Origin: Acinetobacter marinus
Lineage (GTDB): Bacteria > Pseudomonadota > Gammaproteobacteria > Pseudomonadales > Moraxellaceae
Assembly: GCF_900096915.1 (NCBI RefSeq)
Contig: NZ_FMYK01000008.1
Span: 30,874-94,873 of the forward strand
Reading direction: 5' to 3'
Length of the DNA stretch: 64,000 bases
The notes under the pieces were generated by a model, which did no database searches, was not told the DNA's origin, and saw nothing but the letters and a program-made list of their open reading frames with translations. The position numbers and the translations under genes were made by a program. This document shows positions 15,330-24,078 of this stretch, piece after piece. The number at the start of each line of letters is the position of its first letter. Position 1 is the stretch's first letter.

Positions 15330-17048
15330 ATGCAACAATGGGCTCGATTTGCGATTCTCGGTGCCATGTTTGTGACTGCTTATTTGCTGATTTTGGCTTG
15401 GCAAAAGGATTATGGCGCTCAGCCAGACGCTCCTCAGCAAGCTGCGGTCGCACCAGCTACAAATTCTGCCTCTGATATTCCAACGCAAAATACTGCGACG
15501 ACGGATTCAGATATTCCACAAGCCAATAATGCAGCAGCAAATACACCAAGCGTATCAACTAGCAGTAATTCACAGCAATTGGTGTCTGTAAAAACAGATA
15601 TGTACAATGTCTGGATTGATCCAAAAGGTGGTGATATTGTTCGTTTAGAATTGCTGTCACATGATCAAAGCAAAGACAGCGATCAGCCTTTTGTGATGTT
15701 GCACAATGAAAAAGGCACTTTTGTTGCAGAATCAGGTTTGATTGGCGCCAACGGTATCGACAGCAGTGGCAAACGCCCAAATTATGAAGTCGATAAAATG
15801 GCGTATACTTTGGCAGATGCCAAAGCAACCAGTACAGAAAATGGCGAAGCGCATAAAGTCCTTGAAGTGCCAATGGTCTATAAGACGGCTGATGGCGTAG
15901 AAATTTTCAAAATTTTCAAATTTACTTCGGGTAAATATCCGATCCAAGTCACGCATCGTATCGTTAACCGTAGCGCAAGCAACTGGCAAGGTCAGATGTT
16001 TGGTCAGCTCAAGCGTGACAGTGCACCTGATCCAGGCAAATCTGCACAAGGGATTTTCACTTTAGGCACGTATTTGGGTGGTGCTTGGGGTACGCCTGAA
16101 GAGCACTATAACAAGCTGAAATTTGCCAATTTCAATGAAGAAAAATTGAACCAACAAGCCAAAGCAGGTTGGGTGGCAGTGGTTCAGCATTATTTTGTCT
16201 CGGCTTGGGTGCCAGATCAAAGCTATACCGCACATTTAGAATCACGTAATAGCGGTGATTATCATATTATCGGCTTCCGTTCGCCATTGGTGAATGTGCC
16301 AGCGGGTAAACAATATGAAATCTCTGCAAGTCTGTATTCTGGTCCAAAAATTCAATCTGAACTGAAAGAATTGGCAACAGGACTCAATCAAACTGTAGAT
16401 TATGGTTGGTTGTGGCCGATTGCAAAACTCTTGTTCTGGGGCTTGGATTTCTTCCATAAAATCGTCGGCAACTGGGGCTGGTCAATTGTTCTATTAACCT
16501 TGTTGGTGAAATTGATCTTGTGGCCGTTATCGGCAAAAAGCTATCGTTCTATGGCGAAAATGCGTGTCATCGCACCTGAAATGCAACGCATGAAAGAAGA
16601 GTTCGGCGAAGACCGTATGCGCTTCTCTCAAGAGATGATGGCACTGTACAAGCGTGAACAAGTCAATCCATTGTCAGGTTGTTTGCCATTATTACTGCAA
16701 ATGCCGATTTTCCTTGCCTTGTACTGGGTATTAATGGAAAGTGTGGAACTGCGTCATGCACCGTGGATGTTGTGGATTCAAGATTTGTCAGCGATGGATC
16801 CGTGGTTTATTCTGCCGTTGATCATGGGTGCAACCATGTACTTCCAGCAGATGCTCAACCCACAACCCACTGATCCAATGCAAGCCAAAGTGTTCCGCTT
16901 GATGCCGATCATGTTCACCGTGTTCTTGTTGTTCTTCCCTGCGGGCTTGGTTCTGTACTGGATCGTCAACAACTTGATTACCATCGCACAGCAATGGTTT
17001 ATCAACCGTAGTGCAGCCAAACAAGGTCTCAGCACTGCCAGCAAATAA
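15330..17048 (+). CDS. yidC: Membrane protein insertase YidC
   Basis: 572 aa. Inner-membrane insertase and foldase acting with or without SecYEG. An N-terminal transmembrane helix (about 5-24) is followed by a low-complexity Ala/Gln/Thr linker. The large periplasmic beta domain spans roughly 80-345. The Oxa1-like core (about 370-560) has NWGWSIVLLTLLVKLILWPL, a cytoplasmic hairpin with MQRMKEEFGEDRMRFSQEMM, and NPLSGCLPLLLQMPIFLALY. The C-terminus is basic. Length is typical of Gram-negative YidC. A strong terminator follows. Confidence 0.97.
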   Translation: MQQWARFAILGAMFVTAYLLILAWQKDYGAQPDAPQQAAVAPATNSASDIPTQNTATTDSDIPQANNAAANTPSVSTSSNSQQLVSVKTDMYNVWIDPKGGDIVRLELLSHDQSKDSDQPFVMLHNEKGTFVAESGLIGANGIDSSGKRPNYEVDKMAYTLADAKATSTENGEAHKVLEVPMVYKTADGVEIFKIFKFTSGKYPIQVTHRIVNRSASNWQGQMFGQLKRDSAPDPGKSAQGIFTLGTYLGGAWGTPEEHYNKLKFANFNEEKLNQQAKAGWVAVVQHYFVSAWVPDQSYTAHLESRNSGDYHIIGFRSPLVNVPAGKQYEISASLYSGPKIQSELKELATGLNQTVDYGWLWPIAKLLFWGLDFFHKIVGNWGWSIVLLTLLVKLILWPLSAKSYRSMAKMRVIAPEMQRMKEEFGEDRMRFSQEMMALYKREQVNPLSGCLPLLLQMPIFLALYWVLMESVELRHAPWMLWIQDLSAMDPWFILPLIMGATMYFQQMLNPQPTDPMQAKVFRLMPIMFTVFLLFFPAGLVLYWIVNNLITIAQQWFINRSAAKQGLSTASK

Positions 17049-17080
17049 TCTCATCCTAGCGATCATTCGCACAGATGAGC

Positions 17081-17113
17081 AACCGCCTCAGATTTCGATT
17101 TGAGGCGGTTTTT
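17081..17113 (+). terminator. Rho-independent terminator after yidC
   Basis: AACCGCCTCA, a ten-base loop and TGAGGCGGTT followed by TTT, 33 bases after the yidC stop. Confidence 0.85.
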
Positions 17114-17206
17114 CCATTCTAAGATATGCCATCGGCTCTAGCCTTTCCTGCCAATTCATGAAAAAATTCCTCAACTTCTTTTATCGTACATCAAGCGAAT
17201 CTCATC

Positions 17207-18586
17207 ATGAGTCAATACAACACGCCAATCCAAGCCACTCAACCCACGATTGCAGCCATTGCAACGCCGTCGGGACGAGGTGGTGTCGGCGTGATTCGCT
17301 TATCAGGCTCAAAATCTTTTCAAATCGCTGAAGCACTGACACAGAAAAAATTACCTGAATTACGCATGGCTGGATTTCGTCAGTTTTATGATGAATCAGG
17401 TGAAGTACTCGATGAAGGGTTGATTTTGCGCTTTGCCAATCCATCTTCATTCACAGGCGAAGATGTGGTCGAGATACAAGGGCATGGTGGCGTAGTCATT
17501 CTCAATACCTTGTTAGCCCGAGTTTTGGCGCTTGGTGCAACCGCTGCCAAAGCAGGTGAATTCTCCATGCGTGCTTTTGAAAATGGCAAAATGGATTTAG
17601 TCCAAGCCGAAGCCATTGCCGATTTGATTGATGCGACGTCACAGGCGGCGGCACGTTCTGCGGTGCGCTCGTTACAAGGTGCGTTCTCACTACGAGTCAA
17701 TGAAGTCTTAGAAAAACTCATTCATCTGCGCTTACACGTTGAAGCAGCGATTGATTTTCCTGAAGAAGAAATTGATTTTCTCGCAGATGGCAAAATTTTG
17801 GCGTTGCTCGAAAATGTACAATCTTCGGTAAAACAAGTGCAACTGTCCGCCAAACAAGGGCAATTGCTCCGTGAAGGTTTGCAAGTGGTGATCGCAGGCA
17901 AACCCAATGCAGGAAAATCAAGCCTACTCAATGCTTTAGCAGGCAATGATCGTGCGATCGTCACCGATATTGCAGGGACGACACGTGATGTATTGCATGA
18001 AAAAGTTAGCTTAAATGGTTTACCGATCACCCTGACCGATACCGCAGGATTGCGTGATACAGGTGATGAGGTGGAGCAAGAGGGTATTCGCCGTGCTTAT
18101 AAAGAGATTGCACAGGCGGATTTGCGTTTGTTTGTCTATGACATGAGTGCTGAGCAACAACCGATTGCATTAGCACAGCAATTCTTTGCGGAATATATGG
18201 ATTCGAAGCATCTGATCCTGATCGCCAATAAAAGTGATCTCACTGATGCCACACCACAAGTGGACAGTTTGGATGGTTACAAACGGGTAATTTTGTCGGC
18301 GAAGCAACAGCTTGGTATTGATGGATTGATCGAGGTCATCACGCAATATGCAGGCTTCCAACCTGAGGAAGATAGCTTTATCGCTCGGACACGGCACTTA
18401 GATGCCATGCAACGTACACAATCCTATCTAGCAGAGGCTCGAGAACAGCTTGTAGAGTATCATGCGGGGGAATTGGTGGCTGAGTCACTACGACTCGCTC
18501 AAAATGCCTTAGGTGAGATTACAGGTGAATTTAGCGCTGATGATTTACTTGGGAAAATCTTTGGATCGTTTTGTATTGGGAAGTAA
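17207..18586 (+). CDS. mnmE: tRNA modification GTPase MnmE
   Basis: 459 aa. GTPase that, with MnmG, makes the 5-aminomethyl-type modification of wobble uridine in some tRNAs. The N-terminal tetrahydrofolate-binding domain starts TIAAIATPSGRGGVGVIRLSG. The inserted G domain has GKPNAGKSSLLNALAG (G1), DTAGLRDTGDEVEQEGI (G3) and NKSD (G4). The C-terminus is the invariant FCIGK, with the catalytic Cys. Length is as in E. coli (454). In many relatives mnmG, rsmG and parAB lie nearby; here the next gene is an unrelated A/T-rich one. Confidence 0.97.
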   Translation: MSQYNTPIQATQPTIAAIATPSGRGGVGVIRLSGSKSFQIAEALTQKKLPELRMAGFRQFYDESGEVLDEGLILRFANPSSFTGEDVVEIQGHGGVVILNTLLARVLALGATAAKAGEFSMRAFENGKMDLVQAEAIADLIDATSQAAARSAVRSLQGAFSLRVNEVLEKLIHLRLHVEAAIDFPEEEIDFLADGKILALLENVQSSVKQVQLSAKQGQLLREGLQVVIAGKPNAGKSSLLNALAGNDRAIVTDIAGTTRDVLHEKVSLNGLPITLTDTAGLRDTGDEVEQEGIRRAYKEIAQADLRLFVYDMSAEQQPIALAQQFFAEYMDSKHLILIANKSDLTDATPQVDSLDGYKRVILSAKQQLGIDGLIEVITQYAGFQPEEDSFIARTRHLDAMQRTQSYLAEAREQLVEYHAGELVAESLRLAQNALGEITGEFSADDLLGKIFGSFCIGK

Positions 18587-18768
18587 TTCGCGGTTATTCT
18601 TTTACTTTATGTTGATCAGTAATTTTGCTTTTCCTATCTGCAAAAACTCAGACGTCCTTTGGATTATAGATGTTTAAATTAGAAGAACATATAGCAAAGT
18701 CTAATTCTAATAAAACATAACTATATGATTTTATTGATTTATTAAATTTAAGAAAGAACTGTATATTA

Positions 18769-19005
18769 ATAAGCAAGTTTTTATGTCAATATTATGTTGT
18801 TGTTTTATATGGATTAAATTTGCATAAGCAAGAATTTTAAAAAATTAAGCAAGCATCGGGTTAGATACTTGGGTACTATTCCTCAATCAATTTTATTTTG
18901 ATAAGCAAGAATTTTAAAAAATTAAATAATTTTTTTATTTATTGTATCTTATTGCTTTTTATGGAATTATTTATTCTAAGTAAGATGTAGTCCAAAATAA
19001 GCAAG
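18769..19005 (+). repeat. Array of ATAAGCAAG repeats upstream of the AlbA_2 gene
   Basis: ATAAGCAAG occurs at 18769-18777, 18824-18832, 18901-18909 and 18997-19005, all in the same orientation, with a variant TTAAGCAAG at 18845-18853. Two copies extend to an identical 25-bp block (18824-18848 and 18901-18925) continuing AATTTTAAAAAATTAA. The last copy ends 8 bases before the gene's ATG and so overlaps its ribosome-binding area. The rest of the 427-base spacer from mnmE is very A/T-rich with no coding frame. Confidence 0.75.
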
Positions 19006-19013
19006 GTATTGGT

Positions 19014-20471
19014 ATGCAAACAGTTTTTTCTAAGTTAAATACAATCATTACTAAAGAATATTTACAACAACAGAGAGAAAATCAGTATTTTGAGAGAAAA
19101 GGCTTAGGGGAAAAGGAAATTAAGCCGACTAAAATTGCAGAAGAACTGATAGGAATGCTAAATGCAGATGGTGGAGTGTTGGTTTTTGGTGTATCTGATA
19201 GTGGTGAAATTCAAGATCTAAAAAGTTTAAATAATTTAGAGTCATACCGAAAACTGGCGTTCGATTTTATTGAACCTCCTTGTGCGATTGAATTAGAAGA
19301 AATTGAAATTGATGGAAATCTAGTCTTTCTATTTCATGTAGAGCAAGAGTTGGAGCGAGTATTTCAAAGAAAAGATAATCAAAAAGTATACCTAAGGGTA
19401 TCTGATGAGAATCGTGAGTTAGATAGAGAAAGAGTAAGAAAATTAGAATATGATAAGATGATCCGTCATTTTGAGGAGGAAATAGTCAGTAATTTTGATC
19501 AAAATGATTTAGATGAAACACTATTAGCAACGTATCAAGAAAAACTCAATTATTCTAAAGGAAGTTTTTTTGATTTATTGAATAAGCGTCACTTAGTAGA
19601 TAAGAAAGAACAGAAGTATCAGTTTAAAAATGCAGCGATACTTTTATTTGCAAAAGATCCAGAAAAATACATTCCTTCAGCATCTGTTAGGTACATTAGA
19701 TATCAAGGTACTGAAGCAAAAGTTGGTGAAGAGCATAATGCTATAAAAGATGAAAGATTTGAAAATAATATTCCCAACTTAATTGATGAGTTACGTGTAT
19801 TTTTGAAGGCATCATTCAAAGATTATTATTTTCTAGACATTACAGAAGGAAAATTTCTAAAAGTACCTGAATATCCTGAAGCCGCTTGGTTGGAAGGTAT
19901 TGTAAATGCTCTTTGCCATCGTTCATATAATGTTCAAGGTAATTCTGTCTACATTAAACATTTTGATGATCGAATTGAAATAAGTAATAGTGGACCTTTA
20001 CCTGCTCAAGTCACAATCGAGAATATTAAAACAGAAAGATTTGCTCGTAATCCAAGATTGACAAGAGTACTTGAAGATTTAGGTTATGTACGTCAACTCA
20101 ATGAAGGTGTGTCTAGGATTTATGAGTCAATGGAAAGATCGATGCTTTCTTTGCCTGAGTACAAAGAAAGAAATGGAAGTGTCATTCTAACTTTAAAAAA
20201 TAGAATTAGTGATCACACTAAAACTATTGATACCTCAATTATGAAAGAAATTGAAAGAAATTTTTCTAAGTATAATGAAACGCAGAAAAATATATTAAAT
20301 TATTTGTTTCATAATGGAAGTGCTACAGTGTTAGAGCTATCGGAACACACAAAAATTAATGAAAATACAATACGAAGTTATTTAAATGCATTTATTACCG
20401 AAAATTTAATAGACCGACAAAGTGTAAAAAAGCGAGATATAAATGCCAAATATATTATAAAAAAAAGATAA
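19014..20471 (+). CDS. AlbA_2 (Schlafen-like) / HATPase_c_4 protein with C-terminal winged helix
   Basis: 485 aa. The N-terminal AlbA_2 (divergent AAA-4, Schlafen-like) domain spans about 20-140. It shows ENQYFERKG, the helix KIAEELIGMLNADGGVLVFGV, and YLRVSDENRELDRERVRKLE. The C-terminal GHKL-type ATP-binding region (HATPase_c_4) spans about 285-375 and includes EGIVNALCHRSY, NSGPLP and RNPRLTRVLEDLGYVRQLNE. A winged-helix-like segment (about 415-480) ends the protein. Family members are annotated as transcriptional regulators or RecG-like ATP-binding proteins, and some occur in defence islands. The codon usage is visibly richer in A/T than its neighbours, which suggests horizontal gain. The role is unknown. 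Confidence 0.75.
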   Translation: MQTVFSKLNTIITKEYLQQQRENQYFERKGLGEKEIKPTKIAEELIGMLNADGGVLVFGVSDSGEIQDLKSLNNLESYRKLAFDFIEPPCAIELEEIEIDGNLVFLFHVEQELERVFQRKDNQKVYLRVSDENRELDRERVRKLEYDKMIRHFEEEIVSNFDQNDLDETLLATYQEKLNYSKGSFFDLLNKRHLVDKKEQKYQFKNAAILLFAKDPEKYIPSASVRYIRYQGTEAKVGEEHNAIKDERFENNIPNLIDELRVFLKASFKDYYFLDITEGKFLKVPEYPEAAWLEGIVNALCHRSYNVQGNSVYIKHFDDRIEISNSGPLPAQVTIENIKTERFARNPRLTRVLEDLGYVRQLNEGVSRIYESMERSMLSLPEYKERNGSVILTLKNRISDHTKTIDTSIMKEIERNFSKYNETQKNILNYLFHNGSATVLELSEHTKINENTIRSYLNAFITENLIDRQSVKKRDINAKYIIKKR

Positions 20472-20524
20472 TAGTTAAGTTCTATATTCTACTTGAAAAA
20501 GGGAGATCGGAAAAGAAAATTTAA

Positions 20525-21187
20525 TTATGTGCTTTTTTTCAACGCCCTCGGCGTCATGCCAAACCAACTTTTACAGGCACGGCTCAGTGCAGATTGTTCT
20601 GAAAAACCAAGTACCGAAGCGATTTGACTCATCGATACCTGTGAGTCAGCCAAATACTGCAGATGACAGACCGCCAGTCCTAAATCCATAGATTGCCGTT
20701 TGGTGTGTATAGCGTCTAGATTGATTGAATGATTGAGTTGTATATCAAAAATAATCTCGACCACATCATGACTATTTTCAAACAATTGATCAGTCACGTG
20801 TTCATTGATATACAGCCGTAGCGCAGAACCATGCAGAAATAATAAATCTGAACTGTATTTAATCACTTCTCGAAGCGTGGATGCGCTTTGTAAAATGAGC
20901 CCAAGCATCCCTAAAATCCCAATATCTTGAAAGCGTGAGATGCGCAATCCCAAATCCGCACAATTGGATTGTTGCGCACTGTCTTCAAGCAAATAAATCA
21001 TCGCACTGTGTGCAATCCACGCGTTATCATCTTGTAATTGTTCAAGGCTGATGCCGTGTCTTGTAATGATTGGAAGTGGATCCGTGCCGAGCTGGTGCAT
21101 GACATCAAGATAGCCACGCAGCGCTGAGCTATGCACGCGATCTTCATGGTGACCTTGGGTAAGCGCTTGCGCAGTGAAATGTTCCAT
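20525..21187 (-). pseudogene. AraC-family transcriptional regulator, internally shortened
   Basis: 220 aa. The N-terminal part (about 20-173) is the arabinose-binding-like ligand domain common in OruR/ArgR-like AraC proteins (LRGYLDVMHQLGTDPLPI). It jumps at about residue 175 (DLGLAVCH) straight to the second half of the DNA-binding domain (LQYLADSQVSMSQIASVLGF, then EQSALSRACKSWFGMTP). Typical members have about 330-345 residues. The end of the ligand domain and the first helix-turn-helix are missing, although the frame is kept. An in-frame internal deletion is the simplest reading, and DNA binding is probably lost or altered. It is divergent from the dehydrogenase gene across an operator-like sequence. 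Confidence 0.7.
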
Positions 21188-21214
21188 ATCAGCAATCCAT
21201 GCTTTGATTAAATC

Positions 21215-21251
21215 GTCTCAATAAGTCAAAAAAAAGACTCATTAAGTCAAG
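21215..21251. promoter_or_regulatory. AraC-type tandem operator, copy 1
   Basis: Two direct half-sites, GTCTCAATAAGTCAA and GACTCATTAAGTCAA, start 21 bases apart (two helical turns), in the spacer between the AraC-type gene and the dehydrogenase gene. The same 37-base arrangement recurs at 22435-22471 before the monooxygenase, with 30 of 37 positions identical. Confidence 0.7.
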
Positions 21252-21404
21252 TTATCAGAAAAAATCATCGACACAATGGGATTTGATATCTTTTTTGCGA
21301 TTAAGCGATTGATTGCCTAGAAACATTGTATGGTCTAGAAAAAATGTCGTTTAACACAATGATTTTACTGAATGATTTTATGGAAAGAACAGAAGGACTT
21401 TGTG

Positions 21405-22304
21405 ATGAATTTTAAACAGATTATGGTGGCAGGTAGCGGTGTATTGGGCTATCAAATTGCATTTCAAACCGCATTTCATGGCTTCAAAGTCACTGTATAT
21501 GATGTGAATGATCAAGTGCTTGATAAGGCAAAAGCCAAATTTCATGAATTATCAACGTGCTATCAACAGGATATGCAAGCGAGTCAGGCACAGTTAGATG
21601 CCACTTTTGCTAATCTCAGCTATCAATCGGATTTGGCGCTTGCTGTACAAGATGCAGATTTGGTGATTGAAGCGGTGCCTGAAGATCCGTCAATTAAACG
21701 TGATTTTTATGAAAAATTGGCCAAAGTTGCCCCTGAAAAAACCATTTTCGCCACCAATACCTCGACCTTGTTGCCAAGTCAGTTTGCTGAATTTACCGGT
21801 CGTCCTGAGAAATTTTTAGCATTGCATTTTGCCAATCGTATTTGGAAAAATAATACTGCGGAAATCATGGGACATCAGTCTACAGATGCACAAGTGTATG
21901 CGGATGTGGTTGAGTTTGCCAAAGCCATTGGTATGTTGGCATTGCCACTGCATAAAGAGCAACCCGGCTTTATTATCAATACGCTGTTAGTGCCTTTTCT
22001 TGTTTCTGCGCTCGAGCTTTGGGTGAATGACGTTGCCGATCCTGAAACGATTGATAAAACATGGATGAAAGGTCTGGGTAACCCAATGGGACCATTTGCG
22101 ATCATCGATATGGTGGGGATTACCACGGCGCATAATGTGGCAAAACTGCAAGCCGAAGCGACGCAAAGCCCAGTGATGCAGCGTATCGTCGATAAGCTCA
22201 AAACAGAGATGATTGATCAAGGGAATTTGGGTACACCGACAGGCAAAGGGTTTTATAGCTATCCGAATCCTGCATTCGAACAGGCAGATTTTTTAAAAGA
22301 TTGA
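21405..22304 (+). CDS. 3-hydroxyacyl-CoA dehydrogenase family protein
   Basis: 299 aa. NAD-binding dehydrogenase resembling 3-hydroxybutyryl-CoA dehydrogenases. The Rossmann start is IMVAGSGVLGYQIAFQTA (G-x-G-x-x-G). DLVIEAVPEDPSIKRDFYEK and NTSTLLPSQFAEFTGRPEKF are conserved family segments, and LALHFANRIWKN carries the catalytic His region. The all-helical C-terminal domain follows, with NPMGPFAIIDMVGI. The ATG at 21405 is chosen for its AGAAGGA ribosome site over 21372. It stands alone behind operator copy 1 and is presumably controlled by the AraC-type regulator. The natural substrate is unknown. Confidence 0.85.
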   Translation: MNFKQIMVAGSGVLGYQIAFQTAFHGFKVTVYDVNDQVLDKAKAKFHELSTCYQQDMQASQAQLDATFANLSYQSDLALAVQDADLVIEAVPEDPSIKRDFYEKLAKVAPEKTIFATNTSTLLPSQFAEFTGRPEKFLALHFANRIWKNNTAEIMGHQSTDAQVYADVVEFAKAIGMLALPLHKEQPGFIINTLLVPFLVSALELWVNDVADPETIDKTWMKGLGNPMGPFAIIDMVGITTAHNVAKLQAEATQSPVMQRIVDKLKTEMIDQGNLGTPTGKGFYSYPNPAFEQADFLKD

Positions 22305-22434
22305 TGTATATCAGATGATTTGACCAAAAGATCGTCCATCACCAATCGAATCAAGAGTAGCAATCGTGCTGCTCTTTTTTTAATTAAAAAATGAAAATTA
22401 AACACAAGTAGATCATGAATATTCACAAAGTATT

Positions 22435-22471
22435 GACTCAATATGTCAAAAAATAGACTCGAAATGTCAAG
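22435..22471. promoter_or_regulatory. AraC-type tandem operator, copy 2
   Basis: GACTCAATATGTCAA and GACTCGAAATGTCAA start 21 bases apart, 71 bases before the monooxygenase start. It has the same arrangement as the sequence at 21215-21251. Confidence 0.7.
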
Positions 22472-22541
22472 ATATCATTGAAATTCAGTTGCAGAATAAA
22501 GGTTGAAAAATAGACAAACTCGTTTGGCAAGGAGCCATCAC

Positions 22542-23989
22542 ATGAAAGCGAATTATGATGTTGTGATCATCGGTGCAGGTATTTCAGGCATTGATATGGC
22601 ATGCCAGCTCAGCATGTATCATCCGAATAAACGCTATATCATTTTAGAACGCCGTCAAGATCTCGGCGGTACATGGGATTTATTTAAATATCCAGGCATT
22701 CGCTCGGATTCAGATATGGCGACTTTTGGGTTTAAATTCCGTCCATGGAAAAAAAGCAAAGTCCTCGCTGAAGCGACCGAAATTAAAGATTATCTCAAAG
22801 AAACAGCGGAAGAATATGGTGTACTTGAGCATATCCGCTATGGCACAGAAGTGTCTCAACTTGATTTTGACAGTCAAAGCAGTTGCTGGACGATCAGCAT
22901 CAAAGATGTACACACAGAGCAAAGCGAGAAATTCAGTGTGAATTTGTGGTGTCATGTACAGGTTATTACAACCATGACGCAGGTTATCAGCCAAAATTTG
23001 AAGGTGTGGAAAATTATCAAGGCACCTTTATCCATCCGCAATTTTGGCCTGAAAATTTAGATTACACAGGTAAAAATGTAGTGGTGATCGGTAGTGGCGC
23101 AACCGCCGTGACGTTGATTCCTGCAATGGCTGATAAAAGTGCGCATATCACTATGTTACAACGCTCTCCAAGCTATGTTTCTGTGATTCCAGGTCAAGAT
23201 AAATTGTCTGAGCTTTTGGCAAAAGTCTTGCCTGAACAGACACTGTATAACTTTACCCGTAATAAAAATATTTTGATGCAACGTGGGATTTATAAATTGT
23301 CACGTCGCTTTCCAAAACAGATGCGCCAATTTTTACTGCATGGTGTGAAAAAACGTGTCGGTGAGGATTTTGACATGGCGCATTTTACCCCGAGTTATAA
23401 CCCGTGGGATGAGCGAGTGTGTGCTGTACCTGATGGCGATTTCTTTGATTATATCCGTGATGGCAAAGCCTCTGTGGTCACCGATCACATTGATCATTTC
23501 GATGCGGATGGCATTCAGCTGAAATCAGGTAAACATCTGCAAGCGGATGTGGTGGTGTCTGCGACAGGTTTAAATCTACAGATTTTAGGGGGAATGCAAC
23601 TTAGCGTTGATGGGCAGGCGATCGATATTACCCAAAAGATGATGTACAAAGGGGTATTAATTCAAGATATTCCAAACTTTGCTTATATGGTCGGTTATAC
23701 CAATGCCTCATGGACACTGAAAGTGGATATGGCAGCAGAATATGTCTGTCGTCTACTTGCTGAAAAAGATCAGCGCCGTGCGCAAAGCGTGATGCCAGAA
23801 GCGAGCCAAGGCGAAGCGATGGACAGCAGCATCGTCTCAGGTCTGAACTCAGGTTATGTCAAACGTGGCGAACAAGCAATGCCACGACAAGGACGCACCA
23901 AGCATTGGATGGTTGCACATCATTATGAGAATGACCGTGACATGCTCAATGCACCGATTGCAGATCCTGCACTACGTTGGGTGAGTTAA
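22542..23989 (+). pseudogene. Flavin-containing (Baeyer-Villiger type) monooxygenase, frameshifted
   Basis: About 482 codons over two frames. The first frame (22542 to about 22937) has the FAD-binding VVIIGAGISGIDMACQL and RRQDLGGTWDLFKYPGIRSDS. The second frame (from about 22937) continues CEFVVSCTGYYNHDAGY, then the BVMO-type fingerprint YQGTFIHPQFWP, and the NADPH-binding VVVIGSGATAVTLIPAMA. The two parts join logically at KFS-CEFVV, so one base appears lost near 22936-22940. Apart from that the gene is complete. A GGAG precedes the ATG at 22542. The enzyme would insert oxygen into ketones or oxidise soft nucleophiles. A sequencing error cannot be excluded. Confidence 0.8.
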
Positions 23990-24078
23990 GCGACGCATTC
24001 ACAATGTGTAAGATGAGTCGCTGATGTGATCGATCACTTTTATGATCAATGAATACGGAAAAATCAAAGGAAAATAGG

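Noticed and set aside
18769..19005. ATAAGCAAG array as a CRISPR
   Set aside because: Repeats are only 9 bp (25 bp for two copies), spacing is irregular and no cas genes are near.
22883..23989. Second part of the monooxygenase as a separate gene starting at 22883
   Set aside because: Its first residues are out of the family frame; homology begins only after the frameshift point, so it is the continuation of the first part.
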